Assembly: GCF_900166595.1 (NCBI RefSeq)
Contig: NZ_LT745763.1
Span: forward strand, 1,914,660 to 1,978,659
Direction of reading: 5' to 3'
From: Virgibacillus dokdonensis
GTDB lineage: Bacteria; Bacillota; Bacilli; Bacillales; Amphibacillaceae
Length of the DNA stretch: 64,000 nucleotides
Shown here in pieces: positions 46,090-56,293 of the stretch; position 1 is the first letter of the stretch, and every line of letters begins with the position of its first letter. A program made the translations under genes and the position numbers. The notes beneath the pieces are model-generated. The model made no database searches. It had not been told where the DNA came from and saw nothing but the letters and a program-made list of their open reading frames with translations.

Positions 46090-46106
46090 TTGGCATAGTA
46101 TTTGCA
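46090..46106 (+). promoter_or_regulatory. Sigma-54 (SigL) promoter of the bkd operon
   Basis: ttggcatagtatttgca carries the invariant GG (46092-46093) and GC (46104-46105) at the correct -24/-12 spacing. It is 34 bp before ptb. Confidence 0.92.
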
Positions 46107-46139
46107 GAATAACTATGGCAGAGAAGATAGGAGGGAAAT

Positions 46140-47066
46140 ATGGGCAGTTTAAACCAATTAAAAATCGCAGCTAAAAATAAAGAAGGAAATATTGTTTCCA
46201 TTGCAAATGCTGAAGATGAAGGTATATTACAAGTTGTAAAAATAGCTCTTGAAGAAAATCTTTGCCAATTTTTACTTGTTGGAGATGAAGAGAAAATCAA
46301 GGAAAAAGCAAAACGAATAGGGCTACATTTATCCAATTATAAAGAAAAAGTCTCTATTCAACATGCAGCCGATTTAATTGCGATTGCACATTTAAGCGTT
46401 AAAGCAGTAAGCCGAAAGCAAGCGGATATATTAATGAAAGGAAACATCTCAACAAAAGATGTTTTGCAAGCAGTTCTTGATAAAGAGTATGGATTGCGAA
46501 CTGGAAAAATTTTATCACACACTGCAGTCTTTGAAGTTCCAAGTCAAGAAAAACTTGTGATATTAACAGATGCAGCAATGAATATTGCTCCAGATATGCA
46601 ACAAAAAGTGACTATTATTGAAAATGCAGTACAAGTTGCACAAAGTATTGGGATAGAGGTACCAAAAGTAGCTGCTCTAGCGCCGGTAGAGAAAGTGAAT
46701 CTTAGCATGCAGTCTACGATGGATGCTGCTATACTCACGCAAATGCAACGAAGAGGGCAAATAAAAAACTGTTTTATTGATGGACCTTTAGCATTTGATA
46801 ATGCTGTTTCAGAGCGAGCAGCAGCTCAAAAAGGTATTTCATCAGAAGTTGCAGGAAATGCAGATATTCTTCTCGCCCCCTCCATTGAAGTGGGCAATGC
46901 TTTATATAAATCATTTATTTATTATGCACAAGCAAAAGTAGCTGCCCTTATTTGCGGAGCTAAAGCACCGATTATTTTAACGTCACGAGCAGATACTGTT
47001 GAAAACAAATTATATTCGCTATCACTAGCGATTATGACAACTAATCCAAATAGGAGGAGATCTTAA
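46140..47066 (+). CDS. ptb: Phosphate butyryltransferase
   Basis: A 308-residue PTA/PTB-family enzyme that exchanges CoA for phosphate on butyryl- and branched acyl-CoA. Family motifs seen include [41 protein letters not shown] and [19 protein letters not shown]. It is first in ptb-bcd-buk-lpdV-bkdAA-bkdAB-bkdB. The stop and the bcd ATG overlap as TAATG. Confidence 0.93.
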   Translation: MGSLNQLKIAAKNKEGNIVSIANAEDEGILQVVKIALEENLCQFLLVGDEEKIKEKAKRIGLHLSNYKEKVSIQHAADLIAIAHLSVKAVSRKQADILMKGNISTKDVLQAVLDKEYGLRTGKILSHTAVFEVPSQEKLVILTDAAMNIAPDMQQKVTIIENAVQVAQSIGIEVPKVAALAPVEKVNLSMQSTMDAAILTQMQRRGQIKNCFIDGPLAFDNAVSERAAAQKGISSEVAGNADILLAPSIEVGNALYKSFIYYAQAKVAALICGAKAPIILTSRADTVENKLYSLSLAIMTTNPNRRRS

Positions 47067-48160
47067 TGGAACTATTTCGCTACATGGAACAAGATGATTA
47101 TGAACAAGTCGTTTTTTGTCAAGATAAGAATTCTGGGTTGAAAGCAATTATTGTCATCCACGATACAACTTTAGGCCCTGCTTTAGGTGGAACAAGAATG
47201 TGGACCTATGAAACAGAAGCGGATGCTCTTGAAGATGCGCTTCGTTTAGCTAAAGGAATGACTTATAAGAATGCTGCAGCCGGACTAAACTTAGGTGGCG
47301 GGAAAACGGTTATCATTGGTGATCCGAAACAAGATAAAAACCCTGAAATGTTTCGTGCTTTTGGTCGTTATATCCAAGGTTTGAATGGAAGGTATATTAC
47401 AGCAGAGGATGTAGGTACAACCGTGCAAGATATGGATACCATCCATATGGAAACCGATTTTGTGACGGGCATCTCACCTGAATCAGGGTCTTCCGGAAAC
47501 CCTTCTCCAGTAACTGGTTATGGTGTATATAAAGGCATGAAAGCTGCTGTTAAAGAAGCATTTGGTGATGATTCTTTAACAGGAAAGACAGTTGCAGTTC
47601 AAGGTATAGGTAATGTCGCTTATGCTCTTTGTGAACATCTACATAAAGAAGGAGCTAATTTAGTAGTAACAGATATTAATGAACAAGCTGTGCAAAGAGC
47701 AGTAGAAGCTTTCAATGCAAAAGCAGTTAAACCGGATGCAATTTATGATGTGGATTGTGATATTTATGCACCTTGTGCACTTGGAGCCACGATAAATGAT
47801 GACACTATTCCAAGAATAAAAGCAAAAGTTATTGCTGGATCAGCTAATAATCAATTGAAAGAGTCACGACATGGTGATATGATTCACAAGCAAGGGGTTG
47901 TTTATGCACCAGACTATGTCATTAACTCTGGCGGAGTTATTAATGTTGCTGATGAATTACAAGGATATAATTACGATCGGGCTATGAAGAAGGTAGAAAC
48001 TATATATGACAGCTTGCTAAAAGTATTTGCCATCGCTAGACGAGATAATATACCTACTTACTTAGCTGCAAATCGAATGGCTGAAGAAAGAATTAAATCT
48101 GAAAATCGTTCTAGGAGTCAATTTTTGTTAAATGGTCATCATATTTTAAGTAGAAGATAA
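47066..48160 (+). CDS. bcd: Leucine (branched-chain amino acid) dehydrogenase
   Basis: A 364-residue Glu/Leu/Phe/Val dehydrogenase. It contains the substrate motif [12 protein letters not shown], catalytic lysine block [16 protein letters not shown] (Lys near 80) and NAD-binding [17 protein letters not shown] (about 175-191). It oxidatively deaminates Leu, Ile and Val to 2-oxo acids, the substrates of the BKD complex encoded downstream. Confidence 0.96.
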   Translation: MELFRYMEQDDYEQVVFCQDKNSGLKAIIVIHDTTLGPALGGTRMWTYETEADALEDALRLAKGMTYKNAAAGLNLGGGKTVIIGDPKQDKNPEMFRAFGRYIQGLNGRYITAEDVGTTVQDMDTIHMETDFVTGISPESGSSGNPSPVTGYGVYKGMKAAVKEAFGDDSLTGKTVAVQGIGNVAYALCEHLHKEGANLVVTDINEQAVQRAVEAFNAKAVKPDAIYDVDCDIYAPCALGATINDDTIPRIKAKVIAGSANNQLKESRHGDMIHKQGVVYAPDYVINSGGVINVADELQGYNYDRAMKKVETIYDSLLKVFAIARRDNIPTYLAANRMAEERIKSENRSRSQFLLNGHHILSRR

Positions 48161-48167
48161 ATAGAAG

Positions 48168-48199
48168 CCATTCGTGTTTGCTTTTGCACGGATGGCTAC
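48168..48199 (+). terminator. Intra-operon hairpin between bcd and buk
   Basis: agccattcgtg/cacggatggct has a 10-nt loop and one mismatch. No T-run follows, so it may be a stability or processing element rather than a true terminator. Confidence 0.4.
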
Positions 48200-48247
48200 A
48201 AAGTAAAAAGCTATTTGCAAACCACAAATTGTGGAGGGGGATATGTA

Positions 48248-49336
48248 TTGCAAGAAATCTTTAGAACGCTTGTTATCAATCCAGGTTCTACATCAACGAA
48301 GATAGGTGTGTTTGATAATGAGGGATGCGTTTTTGAAACAACTATTCGCCATTCTGTTGATGAATTACAGGGGTTTATATCTATTAGTGAACAAAAATCC
48401 TTTCGTAAAAATGTAATATTAGAACAACTTGATTATGAAGGGATTAGTGTTTCTAAATTGGATGCTGTTTGTGCAAGAGGTGGATTAATTCGACCAATTG
48501 CAGGCGGAACATATGAAGTAAATGGAGCGATGATTATTGATTTAGAAAGAGGGTATAACGGGCATCATGCCTCCAACTTAGGTGGTATCATCGCAAATGA
48601 AATTGCTTCTTCCCTTCATATACCAGCATATATTGTAGATCCCGTCGTAGTAGACGAACTTGCTGAAATAGCCCGTTTTTCTGGTATACCTGAACTTCCT
48701 AGAAAAAGTATTTTTCACGCACTTAATCAAAAAGCCGTTGCTAGACGAGTAGCTAAACAACTTGGTGGCGTATACGAGAAAATGAATTTTATTGTGACAC
48801 ATATGGGTGGCGGTATTACGGTAGGTTCCCATCATCATGGTAGAGTAATTGATGTTAACAATGGTTTACATGGAGAAGGTCCTTTTTCTCCAGAGAGAGC
48901 AGGTACTGTTCCTGTTGGTGACTTAGTATCGATGTGCTTTTCAGGCCAATATTACTTAGAAGAAATCATGCGTAAAATTGTTGGTAACGGCGGGTTAATG
49001 GGCTATTTACTAACAAGTGATGCAATGGAAGTTGAACGACGAATTTCTCAGGGAGATTCGTATGCTAAAAAAGTATATGAAGCAATGGCTTATCAAGTCG
49101 CTAAAGAAATTGCTGCTTTAAGTGCTGTATTAAAAGGGAATGTAGATGCCATTGTATTAACAGGTGGCCTTGCTCATGGTAAGACCTTTACAGATATGAT
49201 TGTGGAGCGTGTAGACTGGATAGCCGATACAATTGTTTATCCTGGTGAGGATGAATTACAGGCATTAAACGAAGGGGCGTTGCGTGTTTTACGTGGAGAA
49301 GAACAAGCAAAGATTTATGATAATAAAACTGGATAA
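48248..49336 (+). CDS. buk: Butyrate kinase (branched-chain)
   Basis: A 362-residue acetokinase-family enzyme with phosphate-binding [14 protein letters not shown] at the N-terminus, the [36 protein letters not shown] block and [10 protein letters not shown]. With Ptb it converts branched acyl-CoA to acid with ATP gain. ggaggggg selects the TTG at 48248; an upstream TTG at 48215 precedes that site. Confidence 0.94.
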   Translation: MQEIFRTLVINPGSTSTKIGVFDNEGCVFETTIRHSVDELQGFISISEQKSFRKNVILEQLDYEGISVSKLDAVCARGGLIRPIAGGTYEVNGAMIIDLERGYNGHHASNLGGIIANEIASSLHIPAYIVDPVVVDELAEIARFSGIPELPRKSIFHALNQKAVARRVAKQLGGVYEKMNFIVTHMGGGITVGSHHHGRVIDVNNGLHGEGPFSPERAGTVPVGDLVSMCFSGQYYLEEIMRKIVGNGGLMGYLLTSDAMEVERRISQGDSYAKKVYEAMAYQVAKEIAALSAVLKGNVDAIVLTGGLAHGKTFTDMIVERVDWIADTIVYPGEDELQALNEGALRVLRGEEQAKIYDNKTG

Positions 49337-49350
49337 AAGGAGTGAATGGA

Positions 49351-50772
49351 TTGGCAACAGAATATGATTTAGTTGTACTTGGAGGAGGAACTGGCGGTTA
49401 TGTAGCAGCTATTCGCGCTTCCCAACTTGGAATGAAAGTAGCTGTTGTAGAAAAGCGAGAACTAGGTGGCACTTGTTTACATCGTGGTTGTATTCCTTCA
49501 AAATCATTTTTACGAAGTGCTGAAGTATATAGACAAACGAAACAGGCAGCTTTTTATGGAATAGAAACCGAAGCAGCTACATTGAAGTTTCCTTTAGTAC
49601 AAGAACGAAAACAAAAAATCGTTGACCAGTTGCATCAAGGTGTCAAGGGATTAATGAAGAAAGGGAAAATTGATACGTATTATGGCCATGGTCGTATTTT
49701 AGGACCAAGTATTTTTTCACCTATGGCTGGAACGATATCGATTGAACATGGGGACGGGCAAGAAAATACCATGCTAATTCCTAAAAATGTGTTAGTTGCT
49801 ACAGGTTCGGAACCGAAAACTTTACCGGGGTTAAAAGTAGACCACTCGTTTGTAATGACTTCTGATGAAGCGTTGAATTTAACAGAATTGCCCAATTCGA
49901 TCCTTATTGTTGGCGGAGGTGTAATTGGTATTGAATGGGCATCGATGTTGGCGGATTTTGATGTAAATGTTACCGTTATTGAATACGCGAAGCAAATATT
50001 ACCTACAGAAGATGAAGCAGTTGCTAAAGAAGTACAAAAATTATTAAAGAAAAAAGGCGTAACCTTTGTAACAGAAGCAAAAGTATTGGCAGATACCGTT
50101 GATAAAGGAGAGCTAGTTCGTTTAGAAGCTGAAATTAATGGGGAAAAGCAGTCATTTCAAGCAGAGAAAATACTTGTCTCTGTTGGACGTAAAGCGAATA
50201 TAACAAATATTGGTTTAGAAAATACCGATATTGTTGTGGACGAAGATGTTATTCAAACAAATGCATTTTATCAAACGAAAGAATCGCATATATATGCAAT
50301 TGGTGACGTAATTGGTGGCATGCAATTAGCTCATGTTGCTTCACATGAAGGAATGGTTGCTGTAGAACATATGGCAGACCAATCGCCATTGCCAATTAAT
50401 TATTTGCAAGTTCCTACTTGTATTTACTCCAATCCTGAAGTAGCTCGTGTTGGCTTAACAGAGCAACAAGCAATAGAAAAAGGGTATGACGTGAAGGTTG
50501 GTACGTTTCCTTTTCAGGCAGTTGGTAAAGCGCTCGTTTACGGAGAAACAGATGGATTTGTAAAAATAGTTGCTGATAAACAAAATGATGATTTATTAGG
50601 GGTTCATATGGTTGGCCCACATGTGACCGATATGATTTCTGAAGCGGGGTTAGCTAAAGTGCTGGATGCTACTCCTTGGGAAATTGCTCATGCTATTCAT
50701 CCACACCCTACTTTGTCGGAAGTTATTGGTGAGGCTGCGCTTGCGGTAGATGGAAAACAAATACACGGATAA
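49351..50772 (+). CDS. lpdV: Dihydrolipoamide dehydrogenase, E3 of the BKD complex
   Basis: A 473-residue FAD disulfide oxidoreductase. The FAD site is LVVLGGGTGGYVAAI, the redox disulfide Cys42-Cys47 is in GGTCLHRGCIPSK, the NAD site is SILIVGGGVIGIEWA and the C-terminal catalytic His-Glu is in HAIHPHPTLSE. It reoxidises the lipoyl group of BkdB. aaaggag favours the TTG at 49351 (product MATEYDLVVL), the start known for B. subtilis LpdV, over the GTG at 49342. Confidence 0.96.
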   Translation: MATEYDLVVLGGGTGGYVAAIRASQLGMKVAVVEKRELGGTCLHRGCIPSKSFLRSAEVYRQTKQAAFYGIETEAATLKFPLVQERKQKIVDQLHQGVKGLMKKGKIDTYYGHGRILGPSIFSPMAGTISIEHGDGQENTMLIPKNVLVATGSEPKTLPGLKVDHSFVMTSDEALNLTELPNSILIVGGGVIGIEWASMLADFDVNVTVIEYAKQILPTEDEAVAKEVQKLLKKKGVTFVTEAKVLADTVDKGELVRLEAEINGEKQSFQAEKILVSVGRKANITNIGLENTDIVVDEDVIQTNAFYQTKESHIYAIGDVIGGMQLAHVASHEGMVAVEHMADQSPLPINYLQVPTCIYSNPEVARVGLTEQQAIEKGYDVKVGTFPFQAVGKALVYGETDGFVKIVADKQNDDLLGVHMVGPHVTDMISEAGLAKVLDATPWEIAHAIHPHPTLSEVIGEAALAVDGKQIHG

Positions 50773-50796
50773 GGATTTTAAAGGAGGGGACGTTGT

Positions 50797-51789
50797 ATGT
50801 CAAAAAAAGACTATAAAGCTTTAGGGCTTACTGAAGAGCAAGTTTTAGATATTTATCGCACCATGTTGCTTGCTCGAAAAATAGATGAAAGAATGTGGTT
50901 ACTTAATCGCGCTGGGAAAATTCCTTTTGTTATTTCTTGTCAAGGACAGGAGGCAGCCCAAGTTGGAGCCGCTTTTGCCTTAAACCGGGAAAAAGATTAT
51001 GTGGCTCCATATTATCGAGACATGGGAGTGGTGTTGGCGTTTGGTATGACAACAACGGATTTAATGCTATCTGGTTTTGCTAAAGCGGAAGATCCAAATT
51101 CTGGTGGAAGACAAATGCCTGGGCATTTTGGTCAAAAGAAAAATCGTATACTAACGGGTTCTTCACCTGTAACGACACAACTTCCACATGCAGTTGGCGT
51201 TGCACTTGCTGCAAAAATGAAGCATGACCCCGTTGTTTCGTTTGTAACATTAGGAGAAGGTTCATCCAACCAAGGTGACTTCCATGAAGGGTTGAATTTT
51301 GCAGGTGTACATAAGCTTCCTGTTATTACAATGGTAGAAAATAATAAATATGCCATCTCCGTCCCACTGGAAAAGCAAATTGCGAGTAAGACCGTAGCTG
51401 AACGAGCACAATCATACGGAATGCCGGGAATTACTGTGGATGGGAATGATCCCTTAGCAGTTTATGATGCTGTCAAACAAGCGCATGAACGAGCGTTGCA
51501 GGGAGAAGGACCAACATTAATAGAAGCTGTTTCTTATCGGTTAACTGCTCACTCTAGTGATGATGATGATCGACTATATCGAGAAAGTGATGAAGTAGAG
51601 GAAGCAAAGAAAAAAGATGCGATTATTACATTTGCGAAGTATTTAAAGGATGTTGGCGTATTAACAGATGAAATTGAGAAAGAAATGAATGAAGTCATTC
51701 AACAAGAAGTAAATGATGCTACAGATTACGCAGAAAATGCTGCTTACGCAAAACCAGAAGAAACATTAAAATTTGTATATGAAGAGTAA
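50797..51789 (+). CDS. bkdAA: Branched-chain 2-oxoacid dehydrogenase E1 alpha
   Basis: A 330-residue thiamine-diphosphate-binding subunit. The TPP motif runs from TLGEGSSNQGDFHEGLNFAGVHKLPVITMVENNKYAIS, and the phosphorylation-loop equivalent YRLTAHSSDDDDRLYR is conserved. With BkdAB it decarboxylates branched 2-oxo acids and transfers the acyl group to lipoyl-BkdB. It is 24 bp after lpdV. Confidence 0.96.
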   Translation: MSKKDYKALGLTEEQVLDIYRTMLLARKIDERMWLLNRAGKIPFVISCQGQEAAQVGAAFALNREKDYVAPYYRDMGVVLAFGMTTTDLMLSGFAKAEDPNSGGRQMPGHFGQKKNRILTGSSPVTTQLPHAVGVALAAKMKHDPVVSFVTLGEGSSNQGDFHEGLNFAGVHKLPVITMVENNKYAISVPLEKQIASKTVAERAQSYGMPGITVDGNDPLAVYDAVKQAHERALQGEGPTLIEAVSYRLTAHSSDDDDRLYRESDEVEEAKKKDAIITFAKYLKDVGVLTDEIEKEMNEVIQQEVNDATDYAENAAYAKPEETLKFVYEE

Positions 51790-51804
51790 GGAGGGGGAAA
51801 TACA

Positions 51805-52788
51805 ATGCCAGTAATGTCCTATATTCAAGCAATAACCACTGCTTTACGAGAAGAAATGCAACGAGATGAAAACGTGTTTGTCTTAGGAGAAGATGTTGGA
51901 AAAAAAGGCGGAGTTTTTCGTGCCACGGATGGACTGTATGAAACATTTGGAGAAGCTCGAGTTTTGGATACGCCACTTGCAGAATCAGCTATTGCCGGAG
52001 TTGGCATAGGAGCAGCGATGTATGGCATACGCCCTGTAGCAGAAATGCAGTTTGCAGACTTCATTATGCCAGCAGTAAATCAAATTATTTCTGAAGCAGC
52101 TAAAATACGCTATCGCTCTAATAATGATTGGCATGCGCCAATAACGATTCGCGCTCCGTATGGTGGTGGAGTCCATGGCGCTTTATATCACTCCCAATCC
52201 GTAGAGGCTGTATTTGCTAATCAACCAGGCTTGAAAATTGTTATGCCATCCACACCTTATGATGTGAAGGGATTACTTAAGTCAGCAATACGCGATAATG
52301 ATCCAGTGCTCTTTTTTGAACATAAACGCGCATACCGCTTATTAAAAGAGGAGGTACCAGAAGACGATTATGTACTTCCTATTGGAAAAGCAGATATTAA
52401 GAGGGAGGGGTCTGACATTACCGTCATTACATACGGTCTTTGTGTCCATTTTGCTTTACAAGCAGCAGAAAAAATAGCAGAAGATGGAATTAGTGCACAT
52501 GTGTTAGATTTACGAACCGTATATCCTTTGGATCAAGCGGCTATTATTGAAGCTGCAAAGAAAACTGGTAAAGTGCTATTAATTACAGAAGACAATAAAG
52601 AAGGCAGTATTATTGGTGAAGTTGCAGCGATCATTGCTGAAAATTGTTTATTTGATTTAGATGCTCCTGTACAACGGCTAGCAGGTCCTGACGTTCCATC
52701 CATGCCATATGCACCGACGATGGAAAAGTTCTTTATGATAAATCCTGATAAAGTAGAAAAAGCCATGCGTGAATTAGCGGAATTTTAA
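51805..52788 (+). CDS. bkdAB: Branched-chain 2-oxoacid dehydrogenase E1 beta
   Basis: A 327-residue transketolase-like partner of BkdAA with GEDVGKKGGVFRATDGL, the active-site region DTPLAESAIAGVGIGAAMYG and HSQSVEAVFANQPGLKIVMPSTPYDVKGLL. It completes the alpha2beta2 E1. The ribosome site is ggaggggg. Confidence 0.96.
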   Translation: MPVMSYIQAITTALREEMQRDENVFVLGEDVGKKGGVFRATDGLYETFGEARVLDTPLAESAIAGVGIGAAMYGIRPVAEMQFADFIMPAVNQIISEAAKIRYRSNNDWHAPITIRAPYGGGVHGALYHSQSVEAVFANQPGLKIVMPSTPYDVKGLLKSAIRDNDPVLFFEHKRAYRLLKEEVPEDDYVLPIGKADIKREGSDITVITYGLCVHFALQAAEKIAEDGISAHVLDLRTVYPLDQAAIIEAAKKTGKVLLITEDNKEGSIIGEVAAIIAENCLFDLDAPVQRLAGPDVPSMPYAPTMEKFFMINPDKVEKAMRELAEF

Positions 52789-52810
52789 ATAGCTGATAGG
52801 AGGATAAATA

Positions 52811-54070
52811 ATGGCAATAGAAAAAATTAATATGCCCCAGTTAGGTGAGAGTGTAACGGAAGGCACCATCAGTTCTTGGCTCGTACAGGCTGGGGATGAA
52901 GTAAACAAATATGATCCGATTGCTGAGGTTCTAACAGATAAAGTAAATGCTGAAGTCCCATCTTCTTATAGTGGAAAGATTAAAGAAATAGTTGCTCAAG
53001 AAGGCGACACAATTGAAGTTGGAGAACTAATGTGTTATATCGACACTGGTGATGAACCAGGATCAAAACAGGAACAGCGTAGTAGTTCACCTACTGAAGC
53101 TGTTGAACATAAAGAAACGGAAGCTAGTTCAGATCAATCTATGAAAAAACGCTATTCTCCTGCTGTGCTACGTTTAGCTCAAGAACACGATATTGATTTG
53201 GAACAAGTGACAGGTTCAGGGAAAGCAGGAAGAATCACTAGAAAAGATGTGGAGAAGATTATTGCGTCTGGTAAAATTCCTGAACCAAGTAAAGTTGCAT
53301 TTCAAACGGAAGAACAAGTGTCACCAAAGGAAGTTAAACCATTGAATAAATCGGTATCTGGAACTTATCCTGGCGATGTAGAAATTCCTGTTACTGGAGT
53401 ACGCAAAGTAATTGCACAAAATATGGTACGTTCTACACAAGAAATACCGCATGCTTGGATGACGGTGGAAGTAGATGTGACGGATTTAGTAACTTACAGA
53501 AACAAGGTTAAAGACACGTTTAAAACAAGAGAAGGTTACGGACTAACTTTTTTCGCCTTTTTTGTCAAAGCTGTAGCTCAAGCTTTAAAAGAATTCCCGC
53601 AATTAAATAGTACGTGGGCGGAAGATAAGATTATTCAACGTAAGGATGTTAATATTTCGATCGCTGTAGCAAAAGAGCAAGAATTGTTTGTTCCAGTGAT
53701 CCATCATGCTGATGATAAAAGCATTAAAGGCATTGCAAAACAAATTCACGAATTAGCTGTTAAGGCGCGAACGGGAAAACTAACTGCTGATGATATGAAA
53801 GGTGGGACTTTTACTGTTAATAATACGGGGTCATTTGGTTCCATTCATTCTATGGGTGTAATTAACCATCCACAAGCAGCTATTTTACAAGTGGAGTCCA
53901 TAGTAAAACGTCCAGTAATTGTTAATGATATGTTTGCTGCTAGAAACATGGTGAATTTATCTTTATCTCTGGATCATAGGATATTAGATGGATTGATTTG
54001 CGGTCAATTTTTAGCTCGAGTAAAAGCTATATTAGAACAAATGAACGAACATACTATGAATGTCTATTAG
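52811..54070 (+). CDS. bkdB: Branched-chain 2-oxoacid dehydrogenase E2 (lipoamide acyltransferase)
   Basis: A 419-residue E2 with an N-terminal lipoyl domain (Lys44 in LTDKVNAEVPS is the lipoylation site), an acidic linker, a peripheral-subunit-binding domain (about 118-155, SPAVLRLAQEHDIDLEQVTGSGKAGRI) and the C-terminal acyltransferase with the HxxxD catalytic pair His389/Asp393. It transfers branched acyl groups to CoA, supplying primers for iso/anteiso fatty acids. It is the last gene of the sigma-54 operon. Confidence 0.96.
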   Translation: MAIEKINMPQLGESVTEGTISSWLVQAGDEVNKYDPIAEVLTDKVNAEVPSSYSGKIKEIVAQEGDTIEVGELMCYIDTGDEPGSKQEQRSSSPTEAVEHKETEASSDQSMKKRYSPAVLRLAQEHDIDLEQVTGSGKAGRITRKDVEKIIASGKIPEPSKVAFQTEEQVSPKEVKPLNKSVSGTYPGDVEIPVTGVRKVIAQNMVRSTQEIPHAWMTVEVDVTDLVTYRNKVKDTFKTREGYGLTFFAFFVKAVAQALKEFPQLNSTWAEDKIIQRKDVNISIAVAKEQELFVPVIHHADDKSIKGIAKQIHELAVKARTGKLTADDMKGGTFTVNNTGSFGSIHSMGVINHPQAAILQVESIVKRPVIVNDMFAARNMVNLSLSLDHRILDGLICGQFLARVKAILEQMNEHTMNVY

Positions 54071-54401
54071 CGCAAAACTTAAAGCCTATAAAGGCATTTC
54101 GTATAATTTTTCTTCAATCAATGGGGCTTTGGTCCCTCAAAAAAGGTTAATCATCCATAGGTAGGCCCAAGACCTCTTACGAAAAAGGGAATTAGGTGCT
54201 GTTATCTTGCTCTCCTCTTACTGAAGTAGGGGTCTTGTTATATGCGGGATAAAGCAATATTTAACTGTATGTAACAGGATGGCAATTATAACTATATCTT
54301 GGTATAGCATACGTTCAAATGTGTTTTATTGAAATATTCCTTTAATGCTGTTATTCTAACAACAAGGTTAAGTATCATTATAATAAGGGGTTTGATTGGT
54401 A
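54071..54401. other. bkdB-brxB intergenic region
   Basis: This 331-bp gap contains a possible long imperfect hairpin between ccaagacctcttac (54168-54181) and gaagtaggggtcttg (54223-54237), which could end the bkd transcript. No gene was found. Confidence 0.35.
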
Positions 54402-54833
54402 ATGGATTTTAATATATTTATGAATGATGTTGTAAATGCTGCAAGAGAAGATATAAGAGAAGCAGGGTATGAAGAGCTCACAACACCAGAGGCTGTTGAT
54501 GAGGCGTTGTCTCGAAAAGGAACAACCCTCGTTATGGTTAATTCCGTATGCGGTTGTGCAGGAGGTATTGCTAGACCTGCGGCTGCAAATGCAGTTCATT
54601 ATGATAAACGACCTGACCATTTAGTAACCGTATTTGCAGGTCAGGATAAAGAAGCTACGGAAAGGGCAAGAACATATTTTGAAGGATATTCACCATCTTC
54701 TCCTTCCTTTGCGTTCCTGAAGGATGGGAAAATAGTAACGATGTTGGAGCGTCATGATATTGAAGGTCATAATGCTATTGATGTAATTGGCAACTTGCAA
54801 CAAATTTTTGAACAACATTGTGAAGAAGTTTAA
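54402..54833 (+). CDS. brxB: Bacilliredoxin BrxB (YqiW-like)
   Basis: A 143-residue thioredoxin-fold protein of the DUF1094 family with active-site motif [15 protein letters not shown] (Cys-Gly-Cys) and C-terminal [12 protein letters not shown] block. Bacilliredoxins remove bacillithiol from oxidised proteins. It follows the bkd operon, as yqiW does in B. subtilis. The ATG at 54402 follows aagggg; a TTG at 54396 is less likely. Confidence 0.94.
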   Translation: MDFNIFMNDVVNAAREDIREAGYEELTTPEAVDEALSRKGTTLVMVNSVCGCAGGIARPAAANAVHYDKRPDHLVTVFAGQDKEATERARTYFEGYSPSSPSFAFLKDGKIVTMLERHDIEGHNAIDVIGNLQQIFEQHCEEV

Positions 54834-54849
54834 ACGAAATTATGAGAAA

Positions 54850-54886
54850 AAGGGCTGTCGCTATATAATAGGTCAGCCCATTTTTT
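54850..54886 (+). terminator. Terminator after brxB
   Basis: The stem gggctg/cagccc with a loop of about 16 nt is followed by atttttt. Confidence 0.75.
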
Positions 54887-54977
54887 CGTATCCTTCAAAA
54901 TAGTTTCGTTCTTGTTCTTTCCTCAATGAAGTAAAACTCTTACTTAGAAAGGAATTAATTTTAAAGGAGAATGACGT

Positions 54978-55955
54978 TTGAAGATTGGGTATCGAACAAT
55001 TAAAACAGCTATCGGAACTCCAATTGCTATATGGGTTGCGCAATTGTTAGGTGTAACAAACTTTGTTTCCGCTGGTATTTTAACCATTTTATGTATTCAG
55101 CCATCAAGAAAACAATCCTTCTTAAGTGCATGGAACAGATTCTTGGCTTGTATTATCGCATCTGTTTTTTCCATCATTTTCTTTTATTATATTGGTTATC
55201 ACCCATTAGTTCTTGGACTATTGTTTTTGATTTTTATTCCAATAACTGTAATTTTTAATATTACGCAAGGTATAGCTACCAGCTCCGTTATCATCTTAAA
55301 TTTATATGGAGCAAATTATTTAGATATAAACTTTTTAGTGGATCAATTTCTATTAATTGTTATAGGCATTGGAACTGGGCTCGTAATGAATCTATATATG
55401 CCAAGTTTAGACCGGAAATTAAAGGAGAAACAACAAGACTTAGAGGAAAATTTTCAATTTGTTTTATATGAAATTGCTCTCTATGTACGGAATAAAAATA
55501 TTGATTGGGATGGAAAAGAAATTAAGAGAATCGGAGAAATTCTGGACGAGACAAACGATTTAGTCGAACGGGATAAGGAAAATCATCTATTACGAAGCAA
55601 ACATATTTATCGAGACTATTTCAAAATGCGCACACGTCAATTTGAATTATTACAAAGGATGCTACCATTAGTTACAAGGCTACCAAAAAAGGACACTATT
55701 TCGGAAAAAATAGCTGATTTTTTTGAGGATTTGTCAAAGGCTGTCCATCCTGGAAACACAGCAATTATCTATCTAGAACGATTAGAAAATCTACGCAAAG
55801 AGTTTGATGAGGAAGAACTTCCTTGTTCCAAAGAGGAATTTGAGACAAGGGCAAACCTCTTCCGTTTGTTGCATGATATTGAAGATTATTTGATTGTGAA
55901 GATGAAATATAAAGAAAGTGATGTTGTTAAAAAAAAGAAGCAATTGGAAACTTAA
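54978..55955 (+). CDS. yqjA: Aromatic acid exporter family membrane protein (YqjA-like)
   Basis: A 325-residue protein with an N-terminal membrane half (about four to five helices, residues 10-150, DUF939/ArAE-like) and a C-terminal cytoplasmic helical half rich in Lys and Glu (about 155-325). It matches B. subtilis YqjA in length and place. Transport of aromatic acids is inferred from the family name only. It starts with TTG after aaaggag. Confidence 0.85.
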   Translation: MKIGYRTIKTAIGTPIAIWVAQLLGVTNFVSAGILTILCIQPSRKQSFLSAWNRFLACIIASVFSIIFFYYIGYHPLVLGLLFLIFIPITVIFNITQGIATSSVIILNLYGANYLDINFLVDQFLLIVIGIGTGLVMNLYMPSLDRKLKEKQQDLEENFQFVLYEIALYVRNKNIDWDGKEIKRIGEILDETNDLVERDKENHLLRSKHIYRDYFKMRTRQFELLQRMLPLVTRLPKKDTISEKIADFFEDLSKAVHPGNTAIIYLERLENLRKEFDEEELPCSKEEFETRANLFRLLHDIEDYLIVKMKYKESDVVKKKKQLET

Positions 55956-56135
55956 GGTTTAATAGCAGCAAGTGTTATAATATCGTTTACAATTTTTGAT
56001 TTTAATATCTTACAGAAAGCATTAACGAATGTTCACACTTCATGGTAAACGATACTTTGAATGTCTTATGTGCAACTCCTTATTAGATTTAGTCTCTATT
56101 TTTAGCTAAGAAAGGAAGAAATATAATGAAAAATA

Positions 56136-56168
56136 ACAAAGACCTCCTTTACAGAGGGGGTCTTTGTA
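56136..56168. terminator. Terminator between yqjA and the Prli42-like gene
   Basis: acaaagacctcct/agagggggtctttgt forms a long stem with a small loop and one bulge. A- and T-rich flanks make it usable on both strands. Confidence 0.7.
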
Positions 56169-56185
56169 TATTAATTAATAGAATC

Positions 56186-56293
56186 TTATATAAACATCAT
56201 AAGTCCTGTTGTTATAGTGGAGAGAAGCATCGCTATAATCATAATATAGACAACAATTTTTGTTCTGCGTTGACGCTTAGATTGTCGGGACAT
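56186..56293 (-). CDS. prli42: Prli42-like stressosome-associated miniprotein
   Basis: A 35-residue protein, MSRQSKRQRRTKIVVYIMII and then AMLLSTITTGLMMFI. It has a strongly basic N-terminus and a single transmembrane helix with the pattern Lys-Ile-Val-Val-Tyr-x-Met-x-x-Ala-Met-x-x-Ser-Thr-x-x-x-Gly. aaggagg lies 7 nt ahead of the ATG at 56293. This is the layout of Prli42, the miniprotein that anchors the stressosome to the membrane in Listeria. It is below usual gene-calling length. The assignment is by remembered family pattern, not alignment. Confidence 0.75.
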   Translation of the reverse strand: MSRQSKRQRRTKIVVYIMIIAMLLSTITTGLMMFI

